Below are positions 52,892 to 61,997 of a stretch of DNA of 64,000 nt, piece after piece (within the stretch, counting starts at the first letter, position 1; each line of letters opens with the position of its first letter). The DNA comes from Sphingomonas sp. IC081 (GTDB lineage: Bacteria > Pseudomonadota > Alphaproteobacteria > Sphingomonadales > Sphingomonadaceae). A program made the translations under genes and the position numbers. The DNA is taken from the NCBI RefSeq assembly GCF_006874585.1, contig NZ_CP029765.1, positions 48,865-112,864 on the forward strand, written 5' to 3'. The notes under the pieces are model-generated. The model was not told the DNA's origin, made no database searches, and saw nothing but the letters and a program-made list of their open reading frames with translations.

Positions 52892-53439
52892 AGGATCGCC
52901 TCCCCGACACCGACGATCTTCTTCGCGCACGCATAGCCGATTGCGGCATAGCGGCTGTCGAAGCCGTCCTTGTGCGGCGTGCCAACGAAGTAGCACTGCG
53001 GCGGGATCACACCCACAGGTCCGGCAGCAAGCGGCTCACCAAAGCGGGTGCGGGGCTTCATGCGCGCCACGACCTTGCCGTTCACCAGCACCGCGGCGCC
53101 GCGATGGCTGACGATGTCTCCCGGCATGCCGTAGACGATCTTGCCGAACAGCTGCTTCTTCGCGCCGAAGTGGCGCACGACCAGTGGATGAGCGGGCGGC
53201 ACGAAGAAAACGTACTGGCCGCGCTCCGGCCTGGCGGTCTTGTGGATCACGAAAGCCCAATTGGGCAGCGATTGCGAAGTGTTGATGAGAAGACCGTGAC
53301 TGTCACGCCACTCGCAGATCGCGGAATAGGCGGCGCTGCCTACGATCAGGAGACCGATCGGACCCCATAGCCGCATGTTGGGCCGCCAGCGGCGGGACTT
53401 TGTCTCGACCGGGAAGGGCTCACTGACCGCCTGCGCCAT
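52888..53439 (-). CDS. S26-family signal peptidase of the transfer system (TraF/TrhF type)
   Basis: A 183-residue inner-membrane peptidase. GGAGGG four bases upstream sets the start at 53439. One membrane helix (LWGPIGLLIVGSAAYSAIC) precedes the catalytic region with Ser in NTSQSLPNWAF and the Lys-containing GKIVYGMPGDIVSHRG. Related peptidases in RP4 and R27-type systems mature or cyclise the pilin. It may therefore process the TraA-like pilin encoded upstream in this operon. It overlaps trbI by 20 bases. Confidence 0.85.
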   Translation of the reverse strand: MAQAVSEPFPVETKSRRWRPNMRLWGPIGLLIVGSAAYSAICEWRDSHGLLINTSQSLPNWAFVIHKTARPERGQYVFFVPPAHPLVVRHFGAKKQLFGKIVYGMPGDIVSHRGAAVLVNGKVVARMKPRTRFGEPLAAGPVGVIPPQCYFVGTPHKDGFDSRYAAIGYACAKKIVGVGEAIL

Positions 53440-54115
53440 AAGGCCCTCCAAAGCTCGAGGCATCAGCCATCGGCGCCGCCGCTGCGGCGGCCGAAGCGGG
53501 GTCCGGCATCGGCCCGAATGGGCTTGCTCCAGCAGCAGCCTGAGGCGCGGGCGGATTGATCGGCACCTGCGGGATCGGACCTTCGCTGCCGCTCTGCATC
53601 AACTGTTCTGCAGAGGCGGGCGTCGGCCGCTTCACGCCCGAGGCATAGACCGCCTTCATCACGTCAGGAGTGATGTCCTCGACGCCCTTCGAGAGCACCG
53701 CCTCGCCGACAAGGATCACCTGTCCCGAAGCGCTGCGGCGCTGCAGCTCCCCATCGAGCGACGTCATGAACTTGCGCATCTCGGCCTCGACCTCCTGGGG
53801 AGGGCTGGCGCTGCGCGCCTGTGCCTGCACATAGTCGCCGACGATGCTCGAGAGATTGGCCTTTACGATCTTCTGCGGCGGGGTGATGATCGTGCGCGTC
53901 ACCCACATGCCCCAGATCAGCATCGCGACCACCGCGACACCAAGGATCAGCTGGCTCGCGGTATAGCCGGCAAACACCGTCTTGCGCGGCTGCGCGGCGG
54001 CCATTGCCGGCGCTGCGGGAGCGGCGATAACTGGCGCAGGTGCGGATGTCGGTGCGGTGGCGGCAAGAGCCTCGCTCTCGGGGCCAGCTTCACTATTCCA
54101 GGTCGGTTCGCTCAT
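53420..54115 (-). CDS. trbI: TrbI-type (F) membrane protein
   Basis: A 231-residue protein. An Ala/Pro-rich cytosolic N-terminus and one membrane helix (LILGVAVVAMLIWGMWVT) precede the TrbI region: LSSIVGDYVQAQARS, EAEMRKFMTSLDGELQRRS, and VILVGEAVLSKGVEDITPDV, which matches the family's conserved ILV.PAV..GA.DITPE pattern. F TrbI influences pilus length and retraction. The C-terminal 60 residues are Pro/Ala/Gly-rich and absent from F TrbI. Confidence 0.83.
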   Translation of the reverse strand: MSEPTWNSEAGPESEALAATAPTSAPAPVIAAPAAPAMAAAQPRKTVFAGYTASQLILGVAVVAMLIWGMWVTRTIITPPQKIVKANLSSIVGDYVQAQARSASPPQEVEAEMRKFMTSLDGELQRRSASGQVILVGEAVLSKGVEDITPDVMKAVYASGVKRPTPASAEQLMQSGSEGPIPQVPINPPAPQAAAGASPFGPMPDPASAAAAAAPMADASSFGGPYGAGGQ

Positions 54116-54480
54116 GCGCCTTGCTCCAGGCTCAAAGTGTCGCGCGGCACGATGGCGTGCCGGCGAAAGAAGATGATCACACCGGCCACAACGAGGTGCA
54201 GCACGGCGACGAGAACCTTGAAATCGGCAGTGCGCGAAGCCTCGGCCGCGACGTAGCGGCTCGTGAGGTTGGCGAGCTGGTGCATCATCCCATCGAGGCT
54301 GAAGCCGCCGATCGCGACGAAGAAGAGAACGAACGCCCCCCAGGTCATCAGCAGGGTGACGGCGAGAAAGCCGATGGTGTGGAGCAGGACGTAGAGGAGG
54401 AACCTCGGGTCGGTCCCCCGGTCCTGCCCGTCCTGTCGATCCTGACGGGCCTTACGCTGCACCCCGATGCTCGCCATCAC
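54112..54480 (-). CDS. Two-helix membrane protein between traC and trbI (122 aa)
   Basis: Hydrophobic helices at about residues 30-55 (YVLLHTIGFLAVTLLMTWGA) and 88-105 (VLVAVLHLVVAGVIIFF) separated by an amphipathic loop. It starts two bases after traC and overlaps trbI by four. Not recognised; comparable small membrane proteins without known role occur at this position in sphingomonad F-type operons, by my recollection. Confidence 0.7.
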   Translation of the reverse strand: MMASIGVQRKARQDRQDGQDRGTDPRFLLYVLLHTIGFLAVTLLMTWGAFVLFFVAIGGFSLDGMMHQLANLTSRYVAAEASRTADFKVLVAVLHLVVAGVIIFFRRHAIVPRDTLSLEQGA

Positions 54481-54482
54481 GC

Positions 54483-57056
54483 TTACTCCGCTGCGATCGG
54501 GACAGCGTCGTCACCGCCCCACTTTTCAGGATTGTTGGGGAAGGCGACCCGCTCGATCGCCTCATCCATCGACAGGCCCTGGCCGAGCAGATCGTGGATC
54601 GCGGCGAAGGTCTTGGGCGAGGAGGAGAAGACGGTGGCCGAGTAGGCATCGAGGACGAGCCTTCCGGTCGCCTGCATGTCCGGCCCCTTGATGAAGACAT
54701 CCGAATACTCGATGCCGCTGCGCTTCAGCGACCGCACCAGCGCATCGGTATGGTCATCCATGTCGAAGCGGCCGAGCCGTTTGAAGTCGTTGATGGTCTC
54801 CTCCTTCTGGGCGAGGATGACCGACCAGTCGCTGTTCTCCAGCGCCGCGCGCGATCCGTCGGACTTGTAATAGTCGTTGAGGCTCTGTGTCGCCGTCACC
54901 AGCGAGGCCCCGTATTTGCGGCAGGTACGGGCATAGGCTTCAATGAAGTCGGCCATCGACCCGCCTTTCAGCATCTGCCAGGCTTCATCGAGCAGCAGCG
55001 CCTTAGGGATCGAGCGGTCCACGCGGCGCATCATCTGCGATGCCATGAACATGATCGCGGTCAGAACCACCGAGCGCAGTTCCTCGCGCGAGGACAGGTC
55101 CGACAGCTCGAAGACAGTCAGGTTCGCCTTCAACTGGAAGGAAACCTCGCCCTGGAAGAAGCGGCCGTAAGTGCCCGACGATGAGAAGGGACGCATGGCG
55201 ATGCCGAGATCCACGCCGAGCGGATTGCCGGTTTCCGTCAGCGCCGCGATCACATCGTCGATGGAGCCCTGGCGGCCCTTGGCGCTCCAGACCTCGTTGA
55301 CCGCGCCGTCGATCAGGCCGCGCTCGGTATCGTTGAGCTTGTCGACGTGACGCGCCATCTGGTTGACGATGGACTTGAGCATCGCGAAGCAGTCCATGAG
55401 GTAGTCCTCATCCCGCTCGGCCATTTCCATGTCGATCATCGAGAAGGGGTTGATGCAGAAGCCCGAGGACATGGTGAACTCGACGAAAGCGCCGCCCTGC
55501 AGCTTGGCCGAGTGCTCGAAGGAGCGGCCATCGTCGATCACCACCACCTTGGCCCCGGCACCGCACAAGGCGGAGCACAGTTCCTGCAGCGCGACGGACT
55601 TGCCCGAACCGGACTTGCCAAACACCGCGACATTGTGGTTGCCCGAATTGTTCTCGAACGGCGACCAGAAGAAGGGCTGGCCGCGACGCCCGATCAGCAT
55701 CATGTGCGGCACATTGGCGCCGAGATACTCGCCCTGGATCGGCGCGAGGCTGGACGCCGTCGTCGTCAGGACCGAGCGGAAGCGCTTCATGTTTTTCAGG
55801 TCGAACGACAGGCCGTTGGCCATCGTCATCGGCATCGCCGCGAGCAGCCCCTGGATCTGCAGGTAGCGATCGTCGAGCAGATCCCATCCCGCGGCGCGGT
55901 ACACGGACTTCAGGACGCGCTCGTTGGCATCGCCCTTGCCCTTGGGCGAGAAGGACGTCACCGAGTAGAACGCCTGGATCAGCTTGCGGCCCTGCCGAAG
56001 CTCATCCTTGACGAACTCCCACTCGCGCGACTGGTCTTTCAGCTGCGGCAGCATCCGCGCCGACTTGGAATCGGCAAGGCTGGTGGTGCGCATGAACTTG
56101 CGCGAGGCCCGCAGGCTCTCGCTTTCCGCATCGGGGAAATCGAGGCACAGGTTCGTCGAAACCGGGCAGGGCATGCGCAGCTTGTCAGCGAACATATCGC
56201 CGATCAGCTTTGCCATGTCCCACGGCGCCCAGCGCTGCGGCAGGTTACGCACCGAGAACGAGCGCACGTCGAAGACGTCGGGATAGATCTCGCCGATCTC
56301 CGGTGCCTCGTCGACCATCTTGCCCGTCGGGCGGAACCGCTCGGTGCGCAGGAGGATACGGTCGGGCTCGATCTTCATTTCCAGATCGTGCCGCACCGCC
56401 TGGTCCGCGATCGGATCGAACGGGTTGTAGATGATGTTGTCGTCACCGGGCGCGGTCGTCGGAGACGTGATGTCGTCGATCCACGCGATCAGCGCCTGCG
56501 GGTCCATCGGGCGCGCATGGATGCCGATGGATTCCAGCGAGGAGGTCAGGCTTTCGAGGACCGAGACGATTTCCTCGTTCGTCACCCGGCTCGTTTCCGG
56601 GGTGGCATAGGAAATCGCGAGGCGATGATTGCGCAGATGGAAAGGCGCGGCCGAGGACAGCGAGTTCCAGACCCCATCGAGCAGGTACTCGGTGCGATGC
56701 TTGGCCATGCGCTCGTAGACGCTGCCGGCCATGAAGCGCGGCAGATACCACTGCGACAGGCGCTCACCCACGCGCGGGCTCATCCAGCCATGGAACTGCA
56801 GCATTCCCGGCGTTGGCACGCCTTCGGAGAGAAACTGCGTCATGATCTCCGAGGTGCGCTCGTTCGCGCCCATCATCGGCGTCGCCTCGAGGACGAAACC
56901 CCGCGACGCGCTATTGTAGAACAGGTGCGTCTTGGGATCGTAGCTGCGGTAGGGCAGCCAATGGACGAGGCGAGGGACCGTGGTGTCAGGGCGCCCTGCC
57001 TCTGGCTTCGAATTGTCGCCCAGGATTGCGCCCATGATCTTGCTGAACATATTCAT
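54483..57056 (-). CDS. traC: TraC conjugation ATPase (VirB4-like)
   Basis: An 857-residue ATPase that powers pilus assembly at the inner membrane. Walker A GKSGSGKSV is near residue 480 and Walker B KALLLDEAWQ near 688. FFWSPFENNSGNHNVAVFGK, FCINPFSMID and ASLVTATQSLNDYYKSDG are TraC/VirB4 signatures. No N-terminal lipobox is seen. It overlaps traV by four bases (ATGA). Confidence 0.95.
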   Translation of the reverse strand: MNMFSKIMGAILGDNSKPEAGRPDTTVPRLVHWLPYRSYDPKTHLFYNSASRGFVLEATPMMGANERTSEIMTQFLSEGVPTPGMLQFHGWMSPRVGERLSQWYLPRFMAGSVYERMAKHRTEYLLDGVWNSLSSAAPFHLRNHRLAISYATPETSRVTNEEIVSVLESLTSSLESIGIHARPMDPQALIAWIDDITSPTTAPGDDNIIYNPFDPIADQAVRHDLEMKIEPDRILLRTERFRPTGKMVDEAPEIGEIYPDVFDVRSFSVRNLPQRWAPWDMAKLIGDMFADKLRMPCPVSTNLCLDFPDAESESLRASRKFMRTTSLADSKSARMLPQLKDQSREWEFVKDELRQGRKLIQAFYSVTSFSPKGKGDANERVLKSVYRAAGWDLLDDRYLQIQGLLAAMPMTMANGLSFDLKNMKRFRSVLTTTASSLAPIQGEYLGANVPHMMLIGRRGQPFFWSPFENNSGNHNVAVFGKSGSGKSVALQELCSALCGAGAKVVVIDDGRSFEHSAKLQGGAFVEFTMSSGFCINPFSMIDMEMAERDEDYLMDCFAMLKSIVNQMARHVDKLNDTERGLIDGAVNEVWSAKGRQGSIDDVIAALTETGNPLGVDLGIAMRPFSSSGTYGRFFQGEVSFQLKANLTVFELSDLSSREELRSVVLTAIMFMASQMMRRVDRSIPKALLLDEAWQMLKGGSMADFIEAYARTCRKYGASLVTATQSLNDYYKSDGSRAALENSDWSVILAQKEETINDFKRLGRFDMDDHTDALVRSLKRSGIEYSDVFIKGPDMQATGRLVLDAYSATVFSSSPKTFAAIHDLLGQGLSMDEAIERVAFPNNPEKWGGDDAVPIAAE

Positions 57057-58036
57057 GGCTGCACCCCCGGAAACGACCCGGCCCGCATCACCGGCAGGGG
57101 ACTGGCTTCCTTCGCTGCGGCCCTGGCTTCGGGCTCCGCTCGCCCAAGCGCACCGCGAATGGCCGGATCAGCTTCAACGGCCGCAATCGCAGCCTTGCCT
57201 TTCGCGCTCGCATGCTGTGGCACCGAGATCATCGGTCCCGTCTGCGCCACGCTACTGGCGACCCCGTCATTGCCGACCGGAGCAGGAGACGCGGATGTGA
57301 GGGGGGTGGCAGGCGCCGGTTGGGAGGCCGGCGCCTGCGCGACAGGTTTGGCCTGGGGCTTAGGCGCAACCTGACGCTGGGGCTTGGGAGTGGAGGACGC
57401 CGCGCGCGTGCGACGCGGCGCGGTAAGATTGCGGGCGACCTGATCCTTGATGTCGCCGACCGGATCGCTCGACTGGACTTCCCCGCCATTGCCCTGCGCG
57501 CGCGCCATGGCGACGGCCTCGGGGGTGGGAAGATCGGGATCGACTGCGAGCGTCTCGATCATCGGCGGCTCGGCGCGCTCGACAGCGGCCAGAAGCGTGT
57601 CGCGACCAGCGGCCGCGGCGACTTCCTCGGCCGTACCGGCCACCGCATTGCCGGCAAGCGCCTCGGACCATTCGCCGCGCTCGACGACGGCGTGAACCGC
57701 CGTCTGCTCGTGAAGCCGCCCGGAGGCGTCGATCTGCGCGGGGAAGACGATGCGCAGCACCCGTTCGCGCGTGCGAACCGGAGAGCTGGCCTTCTGGTAG
57801 CCTCGCCCTTCGCTTGGCGGTTCCACATAGGGTCCGGCAGGCGCGATCATGTGATCGCCTTCATCGCCCGAGATCATGGCCAGCGCCCGATCGTCGATGT
57901 TGCCGCTCGGCGCGCAGATCCCGTCAGGCGCGCGGCAGGCGAAATCGCCCTTCACGTTGCCACTCAGCGACATGCAGCCCGAGAGGCTTGCGCTACCCAG
58001 CAAGAGGCCCGCAAGGGCAAGACGCCCCCGCATCAC
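57053..58036 (-). CDS. traV: TraV outer-membrane lipoprotein
   Basis: A 327-residue lipoprotein (lipobox LSGC near residue 21) of the TraV family, which anchors the TraB/TraK core to the outer membrane (VirB7 role). The family opening SGCMSLSGNVKGDFACRAPD and the segment VRTRERVLRIVFPAQIDASG support the call. It is longer than F TraV (171 aa) because of a Pro/Ala/Lys-rich tail that may span the periplasm. Confidence 0.87.
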   Translation of the reverse strand: MMRGRLALAGLLLGSASLSGCMSLSGNVKGDFACRAPDGICAPSGNIDDRALAMISGDEGDHMIAPAGPYVEPPSEGRGYQKASSPVRTRERVLRIVFPAQIDASGRLHEQTAVHAVVERGEWSEALAGNAVAGTAEEVAAAAGRDTLLAAVERAEPPMIETLAVDPDLPTPEAVAMARAQGNGGEVQSSDPVGDIKDQVARNLTAPRRTRAASSTPKPQRQVAPKPQAKPVAQAPASQPAPATPLTSASPAPVGNDGVASSVAQTGPMISVPQHASAKGKAAIAAVEADPAIRGALGRAEPEARAAAKEASPLPVMRAGSFPGVQP

Positions 58037-58953
58037 GACTGGCCTCCCTTGAGCCAGTTCTCGAGAAACTCCTTGGGCCTATAGCCCTCGAGCACGCTGC
58101 CATCATCGCGCACGATGACGGGTGTACCGCCCAGGCCGTGCTTACGGGCAAACGCCTCGTTGGCATCGAGACCCGCCGTGTTGCAGGGGCCGGTGCCCTT
58201 GATGTCCTGGCCGGAGTATGCCGCGTGAAGCGCCTTGGCCTTGTCCTTGGCGCAGTAGACCTTGTCGGCGATGTCGCGGCTTCCCAGCACCGAGATCGGC
58301 CGCTCGACCACGCGCACGTTCATCGAGGCAAGCGTGTTGCTCAGCGCGCGGCAGTAGCTGCAGCGAAAATCGCTGAACACGGTAACGGTCTTGCCCGAGG
58401 AATTGCCCCAGACGATCGCCCCTTCCTTGGGCAGCTCACCCAGCGGCAGCTTCTGGATCGGCGCCGCCGCAGCCTTGGCTGCAGCGGCAGGCCGTGCCGC
58501 CAGCGCCGGCTCGCTGTCGTCAGCGCCCGCCGCGTTGGCCTTGGCCGAACCGCCCAGCAGCATGTCCGGGTTCATCTCGAGGAGCCGCGTCGCGGTCAGA
58601 TCCTGGCGCGTCTCCATGTCGTAGACGCGGCCGATCACCAGATAGCGTGCGGTGCGATCAATGTAGAACAGGTTGCTGCCGGCAGTCACTTCGCACAGGC
58701 CATCGACCTTGTCGCAATTGACGCTCGTGACCTTGGTCTTGGGCAGGCGCGCTTTCAGCAGCTCGGCGACGGTCTTGCTCGGCGGCGCCATGAAATCGCG
58801 CGCATAGGCCAGCGTCGCGATCCCGCCACCGGCAAAGGCCAGCGCGCAGGTGAAATAGAGGAAGGCGTTACGCATGAGCGGTCGCTTCAGCTCCGTCTCC
58901 ACGTCAGGAACGGCGCTCTCGGCGCTGCCATCAAGATGTTCAGTTGCGGACAT
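58033..58953 (-). CDS. dsbC: DsbC-family disulfide isomerase of the transfer operon
   Basis: A 306-residue exported or membrane-anchored thiol-disulfide protein. GGAGGG five bases upstream sets the start at 58953. A membrane helix near residues 34-52, a DsbC-like dimerisation domain (LKARLPKTKVTSVNCDKVDG) and a thioredoxin fold with CSYC (FSDFRCSYCRAL, about residue 197) follow; GGTPVIV supplies the cis-Pro loop. F-type systems of this kind carry their own isomerase to fold Cys-rich TraN, TraU and TraH. It overlaps traB and traV. Confidence 0.9.
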   Translation of the reverse strand: MSATEHLDGSAESAVPDVETELKRPLMRNAFLYFTCALAFAGGGIATLAYARDFMAPPSKTVAELLKARLPKTKVTSVNCDKVDGLCEVTAGSNLFYIDRTARYLVIGRVYDMETRQDLTATRLLEMNPDMLLGGSAKANAAGADDSEPALAARPAAAAKAAAAPIQKLPLGELPKEGAIVWGNSSGKTVTVFSDFRCSYCRALSNTLASMNVRVVERPISVLGSRDIADKVYCAKDKAKALHAAYSGQDIKGTGPCNTAGLDANEAFARKHGLGGTPVIVRDDGSVLEGYRPKEFLENWLKGGQS

Positions 58954-60265
58954 AGACACCCTCCAGGAAGACGATTTCGACATCGACGCCGGTGGGCATT
59001 TCGATGACGGGCTGATACTGCTCGGCGCGCTCGATCAGGTACTTGCTGACCATGTCGCCGGTCTGCGAAACGCCCTCGCCAAGTCCGCCTTTGGCAATGT
59101 CGCCCATCGACAGATCCTGCCGCTTGCCATCGACGATGACGTTGGGCTGGTTGAGCGCATTGTTGGAATTGGCGGCGAAGCCGCGACCGAAGCCGCCGAC
59201 GAGACCGGCGATAAATGCTTGGCTGACGAGGCTGCCCTCGCGGCTCACGACGCGGCCGCGAACGCCCGTCTTGCCGCCAAAGGCGATGAAGCCCTTGACC
59301 TCGGACACCGCATAGCGGCCACCGGGCTGCGGGCAGGTCATCTTCTGCAGCTTGACGTAGACCTTCTCGCTCGACAGCTCACCGCGCGCGGCGCCGTTGA
59401 TGAGGCAACCCTGAATCTTGGTGGTCAGCAGCTTGCCGTTCTGAAGGACCGATCGCGCGGGGCCGGTGACACGCAGCACGACGGGCAGGGGATCGGTCTG
59501 GCTCTGCACGCCAGCTGCCGCATCGACCCCTACGATGACCTTGGCGGTCGCGAAGCTATTGGGCGGAAGGTAGTTCGGGCTGTCGGTATAGACCGTGTTG
59601 CCCTTCTCGACCTTCTTGGCGTTGCCTGTCTCGCCCCCGGTGAAGGAGACCATTTTGACTTCGCTGGACCGAACGGGGGGCACGTCCGGTCCAGCGTCGC
59701 CACCAGCGCCAGGACGCTGATAGGTCGGGGAGCCCGGGCCATAGAGGGCGGCAGGGCCCGGTGCTGGCGCAACTGGCGTAGCCCGCTCATTGATCTGGCG
59801 GCGCAGCTGCTCATTCTCGGTCTGGTAGGCACTGACGACGCGCTGGCCATCAGCGGTCATCGACTGGTTCTGCGCGCGCAGCGCCTCGATCTGCTCGGAC
59901 AGCTGCGCGACCTTGGCGTTGGTGCCGCCCACCGACTTGAGCTGGTTCTCCTGGCTCTGGAAACGGTTTTCCGACTGCGCCATCCACTCCTGCTCAGAGA
60001 GATTGCGGTTGATCAGATCCTTGGTCGAGACCTGGACGTCCTCGATCTTGTCATCCGACTGCCCTGCGACCTTCCCGTTGTCCGAGAAGATCCACATGCT
60101 GGCGGCCACCACACCGACCACCGCCACGCCGCTCAGAAGCATGCGCTGCCTGCGGCGGGTTTCGGTGTTGCCGTCCAGCTCATTGGCTACCGGCGATACG
60201 CCCTCACCGCCCTCGGGGCCGTCGAGGGATTTGCGCGAGCGCGAAAAGATACCCTTCAAGTCCAT
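58940..60265 (-). CDS. traB: TraB core-complex scaffold (VirB10-like)
   Basis: A 441-residue protein spanning both membranes. An N-terminal membrane helix (LLSGVAVVGVVAASMWIF, about 43-60) is followed by coiled coil (AQLSEQIEALRAQNQSM), a Pro-rich linker, and the TraB/VirB10 C-terminal domain. Visible motifs are YLPPNSFATAKVIVGVDA, GCLINGAARGELSSEKVYV and RGRVVSREGSLVSQAFIAG. Three bases after traK. Confidence 0.94.
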   Translation of the reverse strand: MDLKGIFSRSRKSLDGPEGGEGVSPVANELDGNTETRRRQRMLLSGVAVVGVVAASMWIFSDNGKVAGQSDDKIEDVQVSTKDLINRNLSEQEWMAQSENRFQSQENQLKSVGGTNAKVAQLSEQIEALRAQNQSMTADGQRVVSAYQTENEQLRRQINERATPVAPAPGPAALYGPGSPTYQRPGAGGDAGPDVPPVRSSEVKMVSFTGGETGNAKKVEKGNTVYTDSPNYLPPNSFATAKVIVGVDAAAGVQSQTDPLPVVLRVTGPARSVLQNGKLLTTKIQGCLINGAARGELSSEKVYVKLQKMTCPQPGGRYAVSEVKGFIAFGGKTGVRGRVVSREGSLVSQAFIAGLVGGFGRGFAANSNNALNQPNVIVDGKRQDLSMGDIAKGGLGEGVSQTGDMVSKYLIERAEQYQPVIEMPTGVDVEIVFLEGVYVRN

Positions 60266-60268
60266 GGC

Positions 60269-61081
60269 TCAGTTCCCGGTGCGAGAGACGAGGTAGGCGG
60301 TCGTGACCTTGCCGGGCGCGAGGCGGGGCTCGGCGATCGAAACCGCAAGCGAGGAGGCCGGCGCAACGCTGGCCTCTGTCAGGGTCGCTTCCTGCGTCCC
60401 CTTGTTCTCGATGCGCAGAACCCGGCCGGTCATTTCCGAGCCGCGATATTCCGCGATCATCTGGACCTTGAGGTCGCCCACGTAGACCGGGCGAAGCGAG
60501 CGCTGGCGCATCTCGTACCCATCGACGATCTGACCGCCGTACATCGCCTGGACCAGCTCGATCGCGCGATCCTGCGAGCTGGCTTGCTGCACGCCTCGCG
60601 GCCCGGCCTCGGCGGCATCGGCCTTGGCGATCGCCGGGTTCGAGATGAACACCTGCACTGCCTGATCGCCTGCGATCCTGCAGATGAACTTGTAGACGTA
60701 GCCGCGCTTGGAGGTCGCGAAGAACGACAGGGCAGGGCGCGCGAAACCATCGGGCACCGACAGGTAGATGTCGCCGCGAACTGGCTCGTTGACCACGCTG
60801 AAATCATCTGCCGGGTTGCCCGTGTTGATCTTCGAGACCGACGCAAACTCGTCTTCGACAAGGCTGATCCGGGTCAGGTCGCGCGCCGAGGCGCTGCATT
60901 CGACCTGGCTGCCGTCCGAGGCCATCAGCGTCTGGTCGCCCAGCGCCAGAGCAGGCGCCGAAATGCCCATTGCCGAAGCGGCAATGAGCAGCGCGCCCGT
61001 CATGCGGCTCACAATGCACATGCGCGAGCACAGCGCGGCGCCGGCGATGGCCGAGCCGATCAGGTATTGGGTGGGTGTCAT
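60269..61081 (-). CDS. traK: TraK secretin-like core protein (VirB9-like)
   Basis: A 270-residue exported protein. The ATG at 61081 overlaps the traE stop (ATGA); internal Mets at about residues 21 and 27 are alternatives with a better signal peptide (MTGALLIAASAMGISAPALA). The TraK pattern includes DGSQVECSASARDLTRISLV and SVPDGFARPALSFFATSKRG. It forms the outer-membrane ring with TraV and TraB. Confidence 0.9.
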   Translation of the reverse strand: MTPTQYLIGSAIAGAALCSRMCIVSRMTGALLIAASAMGISAPALALGDQTLMASDGSQVECSASARDLTRISLVEDEFASVSKINTGNPADDFSVVNEPVRGDIYLSVPDGFARPALSFFATSKRGYVYKFICRIAGDQAVQVFISNPAIAKADAAEAGPRGVQQASSQDRAIELVQAMYGGQIVDGYEMRQRSLRPVYVGDLKVQMIAEYRGSEMTGRVLRIENKGTQEATLTEASVAPASSLAVSIAEPRLAPGKVTTAYLVSRTGN

Positions 61082-61650
61082 GACAGCCCGCCTTTCTTCT
61101 TTTCTGGCTGGACCATCCCGAAGCCGATCAGCTTCAGCGAGAGCCCCGAATATTCCCAGGTGAACTGGAAGGTGCGAATGTCGCTGGAGACCACCTTCTG
61201 GCCGACCACCGTGTTCAGTTTGCCGGTGACGGTGGACCGCAGGTTCTGGGTGTCGATCTCCATCGACTGGATCTGGAAATATTGCGAGATGCTCGAGCCG
61301 CGCTGCTCGTTGACGATCTCGAGGAGGTCCGCCTTGATCTTGCCCTGCGCGCGCGGCGATACGATCTCGAGCACCGACTTCATCCAGTAGTCGAGGCTGC
61401 CGGGCGAGCGATCGAGCGTCAGGATCGCGGTGTCGCGTGTCATCAGCTCGAGATACTCGCGCGAGACGCCCGCGCTCGACAGCGTCAGCGGCGAACGCAG
61501 GACGGGCTGGAGCACGATCTCGCGGCTGCGCGTGACTGAGAAGAGGAGAAGCAAGGCGACGACGCCTGCCAGTACGAGGGCCGTGACCCCCAGCATGTTG
61601 CGCTGGCGCAGGATGCGTTGGCTCTGCGCGTGCTGATACGAAAATTCCAT
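61078..61650 (-). CDS. traE: TraE inner-membrane pilus-assembly protein
   Basis: A 190-residue VirB8-class protein. One N-terminal helix (LGVTALVLAGVVALLLLFSV) is followed by a periplasmic domain with SREYLELMTRDTAILTLDRS and ISQYFQIQSMEIDTQNLRST, typical of TraE. It starts two bases after traL ends. Confidence 0.93.
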   Translation of the reverse strand: MEFSYQHAQSQRILRQRNMLGVTALVLAGVVALLLLFSVTRSREIVLQPVLRSPLTLSSAGVSREYLELMTRDTAILTLDRSPGSLDYWMKSVLEIVSPRAQGKIKADLLEIVNEQRGSSISQYFQIQSMEIDTQNLRSTVTGKLNTVVGQKVVSSDIRTFQFTWEYSGLSLKLIGFGMVQPEKKKGGLS

Positions 61651-61651
61651 G

Positions 61652-61942
61652 TCAGCCCACCATCAGTCGGAGGTAGGAAGGCGGCGTGGCCCGCAGCGAC
61701 GGAAACCCGCCTGGCAAATGCCAGTAGGCAAGATGGATCAACCACGATGTTGCCCGGCCTGCCTTGGCTTTCCGCAAAGCCCACCACCCCAGGAAGGCAA
61801 AGCCAATCCCGAAGACGATGTGTTGGGACAGGATTCCCCAGATGAAGGGGAGGACCATCGCGAGGAACTCATCAAGCGTCCAGAAGCCGATCAACTCGGG
61901 ATCGTCGAGATGAAAGGGGATCACATACTTGTCGGCTGCCAT
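61652..61942 (-). CDS. traL: TraL pilus-assembly membrane protein
   Basis: A 96-residue protein of the VirB3-like TraL family. The start at 61942 gives MAADKYVIPFHLDDPELIGF, the standard TraL opening, followed by two membrane helices (EFLAMVLPFIWGILSQH and VFGIGFAFLGWWALRKAK). It ends with HLPGGFPSLRATPPSYLRLM. A hairpin separates it from traA. Confidence 0.92.
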   Translation of the reverse strand: MAADKYVIPFHLDDPELIGFWTLDEFLAMVLPFIWGILSQHIVFGIGFAFLGWWALRKAKAGRATSWLIHLAYWHLPGGFPSLRATPPSYLRLMVG

Positions 61943-61964
61943 GCCACGCCACCTTCCAAAAGGT

Positions 61965-61990
61965 GCCGGCGAAGCTGCTACTTCGCCGGC
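61965..61990. terminator. Hairpin between traA and traL (attenuator or mRNA-stabilising stem)
   Basis: GCCGGCGAAG (61965-61974) and CTTCGCCGGC (61981-61990) are perfect complements around a 6-base loop, directly after the minus-strand traA stop. No T-run follows, so it may act as a partial terminator or as 3' protection of pilin mRNA, raising pilin over downstream assembly proteins. Confidence 0.6.
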
Positions 61991-61997
61991 AGTCGGG

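Noticed and set aside
55347..57374. 675-codon plus-strand open frame opposite traC and traV
   Set aside because: The minus strand carries clear Walker motifs and the TraV lipobox; the plus frame shows no domain.
58874..61390. 838-codon plus-strand open frame opposite traB, traK and traE
   Set aside because: Spans several well-recognised minus-strand genes and their overlaps; composition is typical of antisense GC-rich frames.
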